Source of the DNA: Paralteromonas sediminis
GTDB taxonomy: Bacteria; Pseudomonadota; Gammaproteobacteria; Enterobacterales; Alteromonadaceae
Assembly (NCBI RefSeq): GCF_003820355.1
Contig: NZ_RPOK01000004.1
Span: 372,001-436,000 of the forward strand
Direction of reading: 5' to 3'
Length of the DNA stretch: 64,000 nt
In this document: positions 9,022-18,124 of the stretch, piece after piece
Layout of the letters: each line of letters begins with the position of its first letter
Position numbering within the stretch: position 1 is the stretch's first letter
Translations under genes and position numbers: made by a program
Notes under the pieces: generated by a model
Database searches by the model: none
Seen by the model: only the letters and a program-made list of their open reading frames with translations
What the model was told of the DNA's origin: nothing

Positions 9022-9948
9022 TTAGTAAAGTGAAGGGTCACCTTCATTAGGCCGGGTTTTAAATCGCTTGTGCATCCACAAATAGCTCTCTGGCTGCTCA
9101 TTAACGATATCCAATATCTGCTGATTTAACTCAGTCAGTGCTTCGTTATCTTCTTTATCGGCAAGTTCGCGCAAAGGTGGATAAAACTTGAGTTTGCAAC
9201 CTTTCTTTGAATATTGAGACGTAATCATAAGAGGTACACAATTGGCTCTGCGCGCAAACATCAAGGTAGCCGTCGTTGTTGCCGTTTCCTCAACCCCACC
9301 AAAAGGAACAAAGGCACTTTGCGCCCGCCCATAATCTTGGTCAGGCAAGTAAATACACAACTCTCCTTCATCCATTGCGGCGAGCAAAGCCTTCGCATTG
9401 CGTTTGTGGATCATATATTTATTGGATTGCGCCCGACCGTGATACTGAAAATAGTCCATCAACGGATTATTGTGCTTTCTATAGAATGCGATGCTCGGAT
9501 GTGTATAGCCTAATCCCCTACAAGCAAATTCAAGGTTCATGTTATGCAGCGCCAGACCAAATACACCGTTGCCTTGTTTCAATATGGCTTCAGCGTGTTC
9601 AAAGCCCTCTATTTCAAAGTGCTTTTTTATCCGCCATGTAGGCCACCACCAGCCAATTGCGGTTTCAAACACGGCCATTCCGGCCCTGCCTAGGTGTTTT
9701 TTAAGGACAATTTCACGCTGCTCGTTTGACCACTGCGGATAACATAACTCTAGATTTCGACGTGCAACCTGTACCCGCTTTTTCGCTACTTTGGTTAGTA
9801 ACCACCCCACACCATTACCTAAGCGAAGAATGAAAGAAAAGGGCAGCCAAGTTAATAAATACAGCAATCCAGCACCTATCCAGACAGGCCAGTATTTGGG
9901 TAATAGAAATGACCATTGAAATGAGGGAGGCGTTATTCCGACTGACAA
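9022..9948 (-). CDS. LpxL/LpxM-type lipid A acyltransferase
   Basis: A 308-residue inner-membrane acyltransferase of the lysophospholipid acyltransferase family (HtrB/LpxL). The family transfers a secondary acyl chain from acyl-ACP to Kdo2-lipid IVA. One N-terminal membrane anchor is visible (about 22-42, VWIGAGLLYLLTWLPFSFI). The catalytic HX4E motif is HNMNLE (His135, Glu140). Other conserved segments are FYRKHNNPLMD, YLPDQDYG and FVPFGG, and the C-terminal WMHKRFKTRP. The length matches LpxL (about 306). LpxL versus LpxM cannot be settled by eye, so no gene symbol is given. It is followed by the TcpQ-like gene in the same direction. Confidence 0.9.
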   Translation of the reverse strand: MSVGITPPSFQWSFLLPKYWPVWIGAGLLYLLTWLPFSFILRLGNGVGWLLTKVAKKRVQVARRNLELCYPQWSNEQREIVLKKHLGRAGMAVFETAIGWWWPTWRIKKHFEIEGFEHAEAILKQGNGVFGLALHNMNLEFACRGLGYTHPSIAFYRKHNNPLMDYFQYHGRAQSNKYMIHKRNAKALLAAMDEGELCIYLPDQDYGRAQSAFVPFGGVEETATTTATLMFARRANCVPLMITSQYSKKGCKLKFYPPLRELADKEDNEALTELNQQILDIVNEQPESYLWMHKRFKTRPNEGDPSLY

Positions 9949-10017
9949 AGACTGTTCCTTTATTTTTGTTATGAAGGGCGTATAACTGTGTATTCTACCA
10001 AGCTAATTCAAACTGTG

Positions 10018-10941
10018 TCATTGGACAAGTGTGCTTACCGCTGAAAATCGCGCTAGTAACGCCTGATGCACCCATTGCATGGCGCTGTCCTGCAAGGCAT
10101 TGGTATGCCAATATAAATGCGTCATAAGCGCGGGTAGGTGAATAGGCATAGGGTGAATGGACAATCCTTTTGTAATGGCTAAAGACGTCGCAAGTCGCAT
10201 TGGCAGTGTCAGCACACCGACGCCTTGGTGAACCAATGCTATGGCAGCTTGATAAGTTTGACAGCGCATTACTGTCTGCCGATCTAATCCTGCCTGACGC
10301 AAAGCGAGATCCTCCACAGTCGCGCCTTGGGGGCGCCTGGAAACGCCAATATGGTTAGCCACCAAATAGGTCTCTAATGTTAACGTCTCTGGATGGAGCT
10401 GCTCCCAGCCCAATACGCAAAAGCTATCTTCCAATACGGGACAGTGCGATACAGGCTGACCAATGGGTCGCTCAACGTCCAATGCAAAGTCGATGTCACC
10501 TGCCAATAACGCAGATTCCATCTCCGCCCGCTGTAACACTACACTGTCTACTCGCAACTGTTGCACTTTGTTGCTCAAATGGCTAACCAGATCGGGTAAC
10601 ACGATTTGCTCCAGCGCATCAGGCATCGCTATTCGCACCGTCAGTTCACTGTTCGAAGGTTCAAACACCGAAGCCTGCTTTAACGCCTCAAACAAGGCCT
10701 CCAAATGCTTGCCAACAAGCGGATACACCCGTTTGCAAAAGGGCGTAGGTCGCATTTTAGTGCCATGTCGTTCAAACAAGTCATCATTAAAATGGCTCCG
10801 TAAACGCTTTAGTGCATGGCTCACCGCAGAGGGCGTAATATGCAGCCTCTCGGCAGCACGAGATAAGTTTTGCTCTTCGTTTAACACCACGAATAATCGC
10901 AACAAGTTTAAATCAAGCTGTTGCCACTGCCTCGCATCCAT
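10018..10941 (-). CDS. LysR-family transcriptional regulator
   Basis: A 307-residue LysR-type regulator. The winged helix-turn-helix occupies about residues 8-66 (LNLLRLFVVLNEEQNLSRAA, then HITPSAVSHALKRLR), followed by a linker and a periplasmic-binding-like effector domain from about 95. The HITPSAVSHALKRL recognition helix and the early PTPFCKRV segment resemble the NodD/LeuO-like branch. It is divergent from the acyl-CoA dehydrogenase/SDR pair at 11248-13238, the usual arrangement for a regulator and its target, so those genes are its likely target. A 124-bp palindromic element lies in the shared upstream region. Confidence 0.9.
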   Translation of the reverse strand: MDARQWQQLDLNLLRLFVVLNEEQNLSRAAERLHITPSAVSHALKRLRSHFNDDLFERHGTKMRPTPFCKRVYPLVGKHLEALFEALKQASVFEPSNSELTVRIAMPDALEQIVLPDLVSHLSNKVQQLRVDSVVLQRAEMESALLAGDIDFALDVERPIGQPVSHCPVLEDSFCVLGWEQLHPETLTLETYLVANHIGVSRRPQGATVEDLALRQAGLDRQTVMRCQTYQAAIALVHQGVGVLTLPMRLATSLAITKGLSIHPMPIHLPALMTHLYWHTNALQDSAMQWVHQALLARFSAVSTLVQ

Positions 10942-11021
10942 TGTGAATACCGTTCATAGTTTTTTGTAAAAATAAATCATTTCATTCAACTTTTCTAGAT
11001 CTATACACTTGAAGCATTGCT

Positions 11022-11145
11022 CGGCGCAGAGAAAGAGAAGTGGTCTTTACCTTTGACACGCCGTGAACCCATCCATGGGGGCTCCACTCGGGCATCCATG
11101 CCCTCGAGGGTCAAAGGTAAAGACCACTTCTCTTTCTCTGCGCCG
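11022..11145. repeat. 124-bp nested palindromic element (MITE-like) with 36-bp perfect inverted arms
   Basis: Left arm 11022-11057 and right arm 11110-11145 are perfect reverse complements over 36 bases; the outer ends read CGGCGCAGAG and CTCTGCGCCG. The 52-base centre contains two further palindromes with the same CATCCATG core: CCCATCCATGGG (11068-11079) and GGGCATCCATGCCC (11090-11103). No transposase is present. No target-site duplication is clear. It fills most of the region between the LysR start (10941) and the acyl-CoA dehydrogenase start (11248). Transcripts through it would fold into a very stable cruciform-like hairpin. It may be a non-autonomous mobile element, a REP-type repeat or a terminator-like insulator. 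Confidence 0.85.
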
Positions 11146-11247
11146 TCGTTAACATTTTGTTGTTCTGAATAACTATTATTGGCGCCTAGCAAATCGCAGT
11201 TGATTAACGAACAACGAAATGCCAGATATAACCAGCAAGGGCAACTT

Positions 11248-12468
11248 ATGGATTTTTCGCATAATTCCAAAACCACGTCGCTGCTAACCCAGCTCAATAC
11301 GTTTCTAGAAGACAAGGTATATCCCATTGAAGATGAGGTGTATCAGTACTATCACGAACACAATAATCACGGTGATTTTAAACGCTGGACGTTGCACCCT
11401 AAGGTGGAGGCACTGAAGTCGGAAGCGAAAGCAACTGGGCTATGGAACTTGTTTCTGCCAGATGAAGCCTTGGGTCAGGGACTCACTTGCCTTGAGTATG
11501 CCCCGTTAGCTGAGCAAATGGGTCGCTGCTTGTTCGCGCCGGAAGTATTTAATTGTAATGCGCCGGACACAGGCAATATGGAAGTGCTTTATCACTTTGG
11601 GAGTGATGCACAAAAAGCACAATGGTTAACGCCTTTGTTAGCCGGAGAAATCCGCTCTGTTTTTGGCATGACAGAGCCTAAAGTCGCGTCTAGTGACGCG
11701 ACTAATATGGAAGCCAAAATCGAGATCCGCGACGACAAGATTGTTATAAATGGGCAAAAATGGTGGTCTACAGGCCTTGGGCATCCCAATGCTAAGGTAA
11801 CTATTTTTATGGGGCTTTCTAACCCCGAAAATGACCGACACCAACAACATAGTATGGTCATCGTCCCCCTTGATACGCCAGGAATCGAAATTAAACGTAT
11901 GTTGACGGCTTATGGCGACTATGATGCTCCCTACGGCCATGGTGAAATGCACTTTGACAATGTCACAGTGCCCCGAGAGAATCTGCTCGTTGGCCCTGGG
12001 CAAGGCTTTGCCATAGCCCAAGGGCGTCTGGGACCAGGTCGGATCCATCATTGTATGCGCAGTATCGGTATGGCAGAAAAAGCACTGGAACTTGCCATAA
12101 AACGTTCACTTACACGCGTAGCATTTGGGCAGCCTCTGATTAAACTCGGTGGTAATGGAGAGCGTATTGCACAGGCAAGAATGGCCATTGATCAAGCTCG
12201 CTTACTCACATTGCAAGCGGCCTGGAAAATTGACAACCTTGGTGTTAAACATGCTATGACAGACATCTCTGCCATTAAAGTGGTTGTGCCTAACATGCTG
12301 CAAGAAGTGGTTGATATGGCTATTCAGATGCACGGCGGTGCAGGGATGTGTAACGACTTTCCACTTGCGCGTTTTGCCGCCGGAGCCCGAAGCCTTCGTT
12401 TGGCAGATGGCCCGGATGAAGTGCACATGGGCATGGTGACCCGTTTAGAATTGAAAAAATACAAATAG
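11248..12468 (+). CDS. Acyl-CoA dehydrogenase (ACAD10/11-like)
   Basis: A 406-residue flavoprotein of the acyl-CoA dehydrogenase family. The FAD/substrate core is marked by FGMTEPKVASSDATN (about 137-151), WWSTGLGHPNAK, the beta-domain, RVAFGQPL, and the C-terminal QMHGGAGMCNDFPLAR and RLADGPDEVH. The ASSDATN pattern is typical of the subgroup whose mammalian members ACAD10/11 carry a fused APH-like kinase domain. The open frame extends to 11179, but ATG 11248 has AAGGG upstream at good spacing and gives the right domain start. It is followed after 11 bases by an SDR gene, so the two probably form an operon, divergent from the LysR regulator. An APH-family kinase gene occurs in this window at 32335-33423, not adjacent. 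Confidence 0.9.
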   Translation: MDFSHNSKTTSLLTQLNTFLEDKVYPIEDEVYQYYHEHNNHGDFKRWTLHPKVEALKSEAKATGLWNLFLPDEALGQGLTCLEYAPLAEQMGRCLFAPEVFNCNAPDTGNMEVLYHFGSDAQKAQWLTPLLAGEIRSVFGMTEPKVASSDATNMEAKIEIRDDKIVINGQKWWSTGLGHPNAKVTIFMGLSNPENDRHQQHSMVIVPLDTPGIEIKRMLTAYGDYDAPYGHGEMHFDNVTVPRENLLVGPGQGFAIAQGRLGPGRIHHCMRSIGMAEKALELAIKRSLTRVAFGQPLIKLGGNGERIAQARMAIDQARLLTLQAAWKIDNLGVKHAMTDISAIKVVVPNMLQEVVDMAIQMHGGAGMCNDFPLARFAAGARSLRLADGPDEVHMGMVTRLELKKYK

Positions 12469-12479
12469 AAGAAAACCCT

Positions 12480-13238
12480 ATGTCAAAAACGTTACGACAA
12501 TCCGTTTTAATTACTGGCGCAAGCTCCGGCCTTGGTTATGAAATGGCCAGACAATTTGCTGCAATGGGCCGTGATTTAGCCTTGTGTGCAAGACGCATAG
12601 ACCGGCTTGAGGCACTCAAAGCTGAGTGTGAAAACATTAATCCAAACATTAAGGTGTCTATCCGTACATTGGACGTGAATGACCATGATCAGGTATTTGC
12701 GGTCTTTGACGCCTTTAACGAGGAATTTAACGGCCTAGATCGCATTATTGTGAACGCAGGCATGGGTAAAGGCGCCTCTGTTGGCACTGGCTATTTTGAA
12801 GCGAACAAACAAACCGCTATCACTAATTTTGTTTCTGCGCTAGCACAATGCGAAGCAGCCATGACAATATTTCGAGCACAGAATTATGGGCATTTGGTCA
12901 CCATAAGTTCCATCAGTGCAGTGCGAGGTTTTAGACGTGCATTAACGGTTTACGCCGCAACCAAGGCAGCATTGACGTCGATGACGGAAGGTATTCGAAT
13001 CGATGTACGAAACAAACCCATCAGTGTGAGTACAATTCATCCAGGCTTTATCCGTAGTGAAATTAACGAAAAAGTTGAAAAGGTGCCCTTTATGGTTGAC
13101 ACAAAAACGGGTGTTAAAGCCATTGTGGAAGCCATTGAAAAAGAAAAAGCCAATGCTTATGTACCCAGCTGGCCATGGGCTTGGCTGCACTATGTGCTGC
13201 GCATTGCACCCATGTCCTGGCTGGCCAAAATGAGCTAG
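12480..13238 (+). CDS. Short-chain dehydrogenase/reductase
   Basis: A 252-residue SDR with TGASSGLG (12-19), an arginine pair after beta-2 (LCARRIDRL), which suggests NADP(H), VNAG (91-94), active-site serines in TISSISAVRG (about 142-150) and Tyr158/Lys162 in YAATK. The C-terminus ends in a hydrophobic/aromatic stretch (SWPWAWLHYVLRIAPMSWLA) that could associate with a membrane, as in several SDRs acting on lipid substrates. It probably works with the adjoining acyl-CoA dehydrogenase in an acid or lipid pathway; the substrate is not determinable. Its stop codon overlaps the stop of the convergent RND gene. Confidence 0.88.
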   Translation: MSKTLRQSVLITGASSGLGYEMARQFAAMGRDLALCARRIDRLEALKAECENINPNIKVSIRTLDVNDHDQVFAVFDAFNEEFNGLDRIIVNAGMGKGASVGTGYFEANKQTAITNFVSALAQCEAAMTIFRAQNYGHLVTISSISAVRGFRRALTVYAATKAALTSMTEGIRIDVRNKPISVSTIHPGFIRSEINEKVEKVPFMVDTKTGVKAIVEAIEKEKANAYVPSWPWAWLHYVLRIAPMSWLAKMS

Positions 13239-16200
13239 GCTGTCATGTGCTGCGTTTTTCTAAAACTGATCCGATAGAACAGACTGTAAAACACCGGCAC
13301 TGCAATCAGGGTTAATACGGTGGCAAACGCCAAGCCTCCCATGATAGTGACCGACATATCAGCAAAAAAGGCGTCTGTCAGCAAGGGAGCCATACCCAAA
13401 ATTGTGGTAATTGCCGCCAGTGTAACCGGCCTTAACCGGGATGCACTGGCGCTCACAATAGCGATATCCGGTTGCTTACCCTCTTCAATTTGCAGGTCAA
13501 TCTCTTCGAGTAGCACAATGGCATTTTTAATAAGCATGCCAAAAAGACTCAGAAAACCCAGCAAAGACATAAACCCGAATGGCATGTCTGTTACCAATAA
13601 CCCTGATACTACGCCGACCGCTGCCATAGGCACAATAAGCCAGATAATTAGTGGCTGCCTAACCCGTCCAAACAACACAACAGATATTAAGAACATCACC
13701 AAAAAACCAATGGGCAGCCCTACCCCTAACGCTTTTTGTGCATCTCTCGACGATTCATACTCCCCCCCCCATTCCAACTGGTATCCATCAGGTAATGGAA
13801 TGGCTTCAATCTGTGGTCTCAGTCGTGCCAACGCTTTCGCGGCCGTCTCCGAAAACCCTGGCTCAGCAAACACTGTGATCGTCCGAATGCGATTACGGCG
13901 ATGGATTTGTGTTTCTTCATTGATAAGCTCTAACCCTTTTGAGATCTGCCGGAAAGGCACATAGCGCCGCTGCGCGGAACTCCATACTTGACTATTTTCT
14001 ATGGCATCAACCTCAGAATCACTCACACCCGACATCTTGGCACGGATGCTATAACTGTAATCACCATCCTGTAAACGTCCCATTTCTACGCCTGTAGAGG
14101 CGTACTGAATAGCTTGACTAAAATCGGTCCGGCTGACACCGGCAATGCCCGCATTGAACGAATCATAATGGGCATTTAAAGCCAGCCCTTTTTCCCGCCA
14201 GTTATGACGGACATCGCGTAATTTCTCATCAGCAAGCATCCGTGCTTTTGCCTGTTCAGCGAGTTGTCTGAGTACTTCAGCATCAGGACCAGAGAAACGC
14301 GCAGCCAGTTTGGCCCCGCCACCCGGACCAAATTGCATTTTTTCGGTGTAAAAATACGCATTTAAGTCAACACTTGGCAGCGTGTCGGTCAGCGTAGTAA
14401 TCACCCCGTCAATCTGGTTTCGTTCTGCTACCCGAACCAAGAAAAAGCCGTAGCTTTCGTTAGGCTGCTGCGGCGCATAGGTTAAAGTAAACCTGTCTGC
14501 ACCGCGACCGATAAAGCTGGTGACTGAAACTACATCTTGGTGTTGCATGATCAGCTTTTCAGCCTCTTGAACATGGTCAGCCGTTTCTCTGATGTCCTGA
14601 GATTGTGGCCCCCAGTAGTGAACAAAAAACAGTGGTGCATTTGAGGCAGGAAAAAACCCTTGCTTCACCATTCCAAAGCCGCCATAAGCGACGAGTGTTA
14701 TCACCAGCAGGCACGCAACTGTCAGCCAGCGAAATCGCAGTGCCTGAGTCAACACAGCCAAATATCCACGATAGACAAAACCAGAATTCGCCTCTTCTTC
14801 CTTGTCATCGCCTACCTGGTAAAAGTACTTACCGAACAGAGGAACGACCGTGGTCGCAAGCACCCAACTCAATAACAATGAAATCAACACGACAGCGAAC
14901 AAGGAGAATAAAAACTCCCCGGTAGCATCATCTGACAGGCCAATACCAGAGAAGGCCGCAATGCCGATAACGGTGGCACCTAATAGCGGCCATTGAGTGC
15001 GTTTGACAATAAAGCTTGCCGCCTCAACAGCCGACTTGCCCTGACGCATTCGCAGCATCATTCCTTCGGCGACAACTATAGCATTATCAACCAGCATCCC
15101 CATGGCAATAACCATGGCACCCAATGAAATCCTTTGTAGCTGTAACCCCATCAGCCACATAAGCAAAACAGTGCCCATCACAGTAACCAGTAATACAGAG
15201 CCGACAACAACGCCGCTGCGCCACCCCATAAAAAGCATGAGGGTTAGCGTTACCACAGTAACGGAAAGAATGAGATTGTTGATAAACCCTTTTACCGACT
15301 CATCAACAAGAGCAGCCTGATCATAAATCGGCGTTAACGTTATGCCTGCAGGTAGACGATTAAGTAATTGCTTAGTCTTGGCGTTCACGCGTTTACCTAC
15401 TTCAACAATATTGACATCGTTAAGTGCAGAAATGGCTAGCGTGATCGCCTCCTCACCCTTATAGCGAATAAGAACAGGCTGAACATCAATGGGTTCAAAG
15501 GTTAATTCAGCCACATCTCTTATCTTGATGGAGCGATTCGTGCCTGGCACAACCAGGGTTAGGTTGTAAATCTCGTCAAGACGGTCAACAGGATTTTCGA
15601 CCAGCAAACGCACCTTACTTCCCTCAACCTGAATTCGACCACCATTAAAAGGCTTGAGATTTTCTGCTAATAGGTTTGTCAGGTCAGGAAATGAAATCCC
15701 TAAGCCAGCTAACTGAAATGGATTGATATAGGCAACCAACTGTTCTTGTTGCACACCGTTAACCTGTACCTTAGCAACCCCCTCGGTAACCAGTAATTCT
15801 CGTCTGATGACGCGCGCAAACTCTCGCAATTCATTGGGTGAAAAATCAGGCGCACTTAAGGCGTAATACATACCAAACACATCGCCAAAATCATCAAACA
15901 CCCTAGGTTGTTGGGCACCGGTGGGCAATACGTTGCCGGCATCTCTGAGTCGCTTTCGAAGTTCATCCCAAATCTGAGGTAACACATCAGAGTCGTAATG
16001 CGATTTAACCTCCACCGTGATTTCTGACACCCCAGGTTTAGAAATGGAGGTTAGGCGATGCAGCTGAGACATTTGCTGAATCGCTATTTCAAGTGGCTCG
16101 GTAATCTCACGCTCTACTTTTCGTGCGCCAGCACCGGGAAACTGTGTCACTACCTGAACCTGCTTGATGGTGAAAGCAGGATCTTCCAGTCTCCCGATAT

Positions 16201-16291
16201 TATTGAGTGCAATCGAACCACCAATAAGCAGAACGACAACCAGTAGCCAAACATTGACCGGATTCTTAATGGAGTAGCGAGCAATATCCAT
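13235..16291 (-). CDS. RND efflux transporter, inner-membrane permease
   Basis: A 1018-residue AcrB-like proton-driven exporter with 12 predicted membrane helices and two large periplasmic loops: TM1 near the N-terminus (VWLLVVVLLIGGSIALN), a TM2-6 block at about 335-480 and a TM8-12 block at about 860-1010. In TM4 the usual Asp-Asp pair reads as MGMLVDNAIVVAEG, one Asp followed by Asn, as seen in a non-AcrB subgroup of RND pumps. The gene starts one base after the stop of the membrane fusion protein gene, so the two form one operon. A run of nine G on the coding strand (complement of 13762-13770, in the EWGGEY codons) is a slippage hotspot. No TolC-type outer membrane gene is adjacent, so a shared one is likely. 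Confidence 0.93.
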   Translation of the reverse strand: MDIARYSIKNPVNVWLLVVVLLIGGSIALNNIGRLEDPAFTIKQVQVVTQFPGAGARKVEREITEPLEIAIQQMSQLHRLTSISKPGVSEITVEVKSHYDSDVLPQIWDELRKRLRDAGNVLPTGAQQPRVFDDFGDVFGMYYALSAPDFSPNELREFARVIRRELLVTEGVAKVQVNGVQQEQLVAYINPFQLAGLGISFPDLTNLLAENLKPFNGGRIQVEGSKVRLLVENPVDRLDEIYNLTLVVPGTNRSIKIRDVAELTFEPIDVQPVLIRYKGEEAITLAISALNDVNIVEVGKRVNAKTKQLLNRLPAGITLTPIYDQAALVDESVKGFINNLILSVTVVTLTLMLFMGWRSGVVVGSVLLVTVMGTVLLMWLMGLQLQRISLGAMVIAMGMLVDNAIVVAEGMMLRMRQGKSAVEAASFIVKRTQWPLLGATVIGIAAFSGIGLSDDATGEFLFSLFAVVLISLLLSWVLATTVVPLFGKYFYQVGDDKEEEANSGFVYRGYLAVLTQALRFRWLTVACLLVITLVAYGGFGMVKQGFFPASNAPLFFVHYWGPQSQDIRETADHVQEAEKLIMQHQDVVSVTSFIGRGADRFTLTYAPQQPNESYGFFLVRVAERNQIDGVITTLTDTLPSVDLNAYFYTEKMQFGPGGGAKLAARFSGPDAEVLRQLAEQAKARMLADEKLRDVRHNWREKGLALNAHYDSFNAGIAGVSRTDFSQAIQYASTGVEMGRLQDGDYSYSIRAKMSGVSDSEVDAIENSQVWSSAQRRYVPFRQISKGLELINEETQIHRRNRIRTITVFAEPGFSETAAKALARLRPQIEAIPLPDGYQLEWGGEYESSRDAQKALGVGLPIGFLVMFLISVVLFGRVRQPLIIWLIVPMAAVGVVSGLLVTDMPFGFMSLLGFLSLFGMLIKNAIVLLEEIDLQIEEGKQPDIAIVSASASRLRPVTLAAITTILGMAPLLTDAFFADMSVTIMGGLAFATVLTLIAVPVFYSLFYRISFRKTQHMTA

Positions 16292-16292
16292 C

Positions 16293-17375
16293 TTATTGCT
16301 CCGGTGTATAAGGTTTCACTATCAGTCCCTCACGCATTTTGGACGCTCCCGCCGATACGACTTTGTCGTGCTGAGAGACATCACCTGATATCAGGGCAAA
16401 ATTATTCTCAATGTGTAATACATCCACCTTCACACGGTTTACCTGAGATGTGTTCGCGTTAAATCGCCACACGTGGAAACCCGCTCCATCGTTACCCTGA
16501 ATAGCCGAGAATGGAACTAAAACACCGTCAGCAAAGCGCGCTTGATTCACTTGAACTGTTACCGTTGCGCGGGCACCGGGTGTTAAATCTGCAGCAGTCG
16601 CATCTGCAGCAAACACCACCTTGTATGTTTGGGTAATGGGATCAGGCTGTGTAGCATGCTCAACATAGTGAAGTGAAAACTGTTTGTCAGGCGCCGAGAT
16701 AATACTGGCTGTCGCGAGCACGGGTGTACCGGCTTTGTGCGCGCTTAACACCCGCTCCGGTACATTGACGTTAAAATAATAACGCGACACATCCTGAAGT
16801 CTCGCAATAATATCGCCTGCACGTACGAAGCTATTGTTCTCAACCAGGCGTTCTGACACTTGAGCATCAAAGGGCGCGCGCAATGTCGTATAACTTAAGT
16901 CTTGCTGTGCTTTTTCTAAGGCAATACCGGCCAGTTCATGCGCTGTGATTGCATTGTCCATTTGCGCTTGTGAGGCCAACCCTTTTTTGAACGTCGCCTG
17001 GATTCTCGTGAGATCGCGGGATGCCTGATCAAACCTGGCTCTGGCCTCTTTTACACCCTGCTCAAAAGGTGTGGGGTCGATGTTTGCCAGTATCTCTCCC
17101 TTTTTTACAATCTGTCCTGTCACCAAATTCTCATAGACAATACGACCGGAAACTTCAAAGCTGGCATCAACGGTTTTCACTGCCGACACCTCGGCCGGAA
17201 ATGTTCTAGATGTGATGTTGACGTTGTCGACAACCCTAGCAAGCTTAACAGCCTGAATACTGGAATCAGTTTCAGATGCGCTGGGCGCTGGGCCACAGCC
17301 ACTGAGTAAGAGAACAGAGGTAAAAGCGGCAACGACGACAGGAAAGTGTTTGTTGATGGATCTATATGTTTTCAT
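16293..17375 (-). CDS. RND membrane fusion protein (periplasmic adaptor), lipoprotein
   Basis: A 360-residue HlyD/AcrA-type adaptor linking the RND pump to an outer membrane channel. The N-terminus is a lipoprotein signal with lipobox LLLSGC (about 22-27). A biotinyl/lipoyl half-motif follows (VSGRIVYENLVTGQIVKKGE), then an alpha-hairpin (about 100-155, ARARFDQASRDLTRIQATF and onward), the second lipoyl half (TTLRAPFDAQVSERLVENNS) and the beta-barrel/membrane-proximal domains. It is the first gene of the operon with the RND permease and is divergent from a TetR-family gene. Three related inverted repeats lie upstream, so repression by that regulator is likely. Confidence 0.92.
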   Translation of the reverse strand: MKTYRSINKHFPVVVAAFTSVLLLSGCGPAPSASETDSSIQAVKLARVVDNVNITSRTFPAEVSAVKTVDASFEVSGRIVYENLVTGQIVKKGEILANIDPTPFEQGVKEARARFDQASRDLTRIQATFKKGLASQAQMDNAITAHELAGIALEKAQQDLSYTTLRAPFDAQVSERLVENNSFVRAGDIIARLQDVSRYYFNVNVPERVLSAHKAGTPVLATASIISAPDKQFSLHYVEHATQPDPITQTYKVVFAADATAADLTPGARATVTVQVNQARFADGVLVPFSAIQGNDGAGFHVWRFNANTSQVNRVKVDVLHIENNFALISGDVSQHDKVVSAGASKMREGLIVKPYTPEQ

Positions 17376-17393
17376 TTTCCAGCCATTCTAAAT

Positions 17394-17477
17394 GTGTATT
17401 GATTACACTTTATTAACAAAAGTAAACTATACAGTGTAGTTTAATACTTTCATTTGAAAAGTAAACTGATCAGTGTA
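17394..17477. promoter_or_regulatory. Cluster of TetR-type operator repeats between the RND operon and its regulator
   Basis: Two near-identical 18-base boxes, AGTAAACTATACAGTGTA (17421-17438) and AGTAAACTGATCAGTGTA (17460-17477), differ at two or three central positions. The first extends into the palindrome TAAACTA-N7-TAGTTTA, and the second contains the perfect palindrome ACTGATCAGT. A third, weaker inverted repeat, GTGTA-N5-TACAC, is at 17394-17408. They fill the 134-base gap between the divergent starts, where a local TetR repressor would be expected to bind. Confidence 0.7.
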
Positions 17478-17509
17478 AAAATATTTGGATATTTGTATCG
17501 AGATGTGCC

Positions 17510-18124
17510 ATGACAGAAGCTAAAAAAACGCGCAGTGAGCTCAAACGAGAAGCCATACTGGAAGGTGCAAGGAACGCATTCCAACAGTTTGGCGTGGGAA
17601 ATACCAGCATGGACAAAATTGCCGAAATGGCACAGGTATCCAAGCGCACTGTATATAACCATTTCCCTAGCAAAGAAATTCTTGTCACCCACATCATCAA
17701 GGAGATATGGGGCAATGCCATTTTAGGCTTTGACGCACCCTACGATGCAGAGCGCGACTTAAAGTCGCAATTACTTGAACTGGTAGACAATCAGCTTAAT
17801 CTGATGGGTCAGAGTGAAATGTTGGAACTCACACGTGTTGCGCTCGCCCATTGTCTGTATAACCCCGATAACTTTGAGTCTGAAATTTCTGACTTTTTTG
17901 AGCAGGAAACAGCCATGATCCGCTGGCTAAAAAGTGCCATGGACGATGGAAAGTTAAAAAAAGTCGACCCCCTTTTAGCCAATGACCAGATCCTGAGTTT
18001 GTTAAAGGGTCAGGCCCTGTGGCCTCAACTATTACACGCTGAAGCGCCACTCTCCAAACAGCAGCAAATAGCGTTAGCAGAAGCCACCGTTGACATGTTT
18101 CTAAGTTATTACCGAATCTGTTAA
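17510..18124 (+). CDS. TetR/AcrR-family regulator of the RND pump
   Basis: A 204-residue TetR-type repressor. The N-terminal helix-turn-helix is at about 15-60 (TSMDKIAEMAQVSKRTVYNH followed by FPSK), and the C-terminal ligand/dimer domain resembles the AefR-like type (EISDFFEQETAMIRWLKSAM). It is divergent from the adaptor-RND operon across a region with three operator-like repeats, so it most likely represses both itself and the pump in the absence of an unknown ligand. Its 3' end overlaps the convergent second TetR gene by four bases. Confidence 0.9.
   Translation: MTEAKKTRSELKREAILEGARNAFQQFGVGNTSMDKIAEMAQVSKRTVYNHFPSKEILVTHIIKEIWGNAILGFDAPYDAERDLKSQLLELVDNQLNLMGQSEMLELTRVALAHCLYNPDNFESEISDFFEQETAMIRWLKSAMDDGKLKKVDPLLANDQILSLLKGQALWPQLLHAEAPLSKQQQIALAEATVDMFLSYYRIC

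Noticed and set aside
11022-11145. Insertion sequence
   Set aside because: Long inverted arms are present but there is no transposase, and the element is too short for an autonomous one; it is reported as a repeat instead.
11179-11247. Extension of the acyl-CoA dehydrogenase start
   Set aside because: It has no good ribosome binding site, while AAGGG is placed correctly for ATG 11248.
13320-13964. Long plus-strand ORF of 214 codons opposite the RND gene
   Set aside because: It is an antisense shadow of a well-conserved RND coding region, with no ribosome binding site or recognised domain.
17394-17477. CRISPR-like direct repeats
   Set aside because: Only two near-identical boxes plus one weaker one are present, with no regular spacers; the location fits operators.
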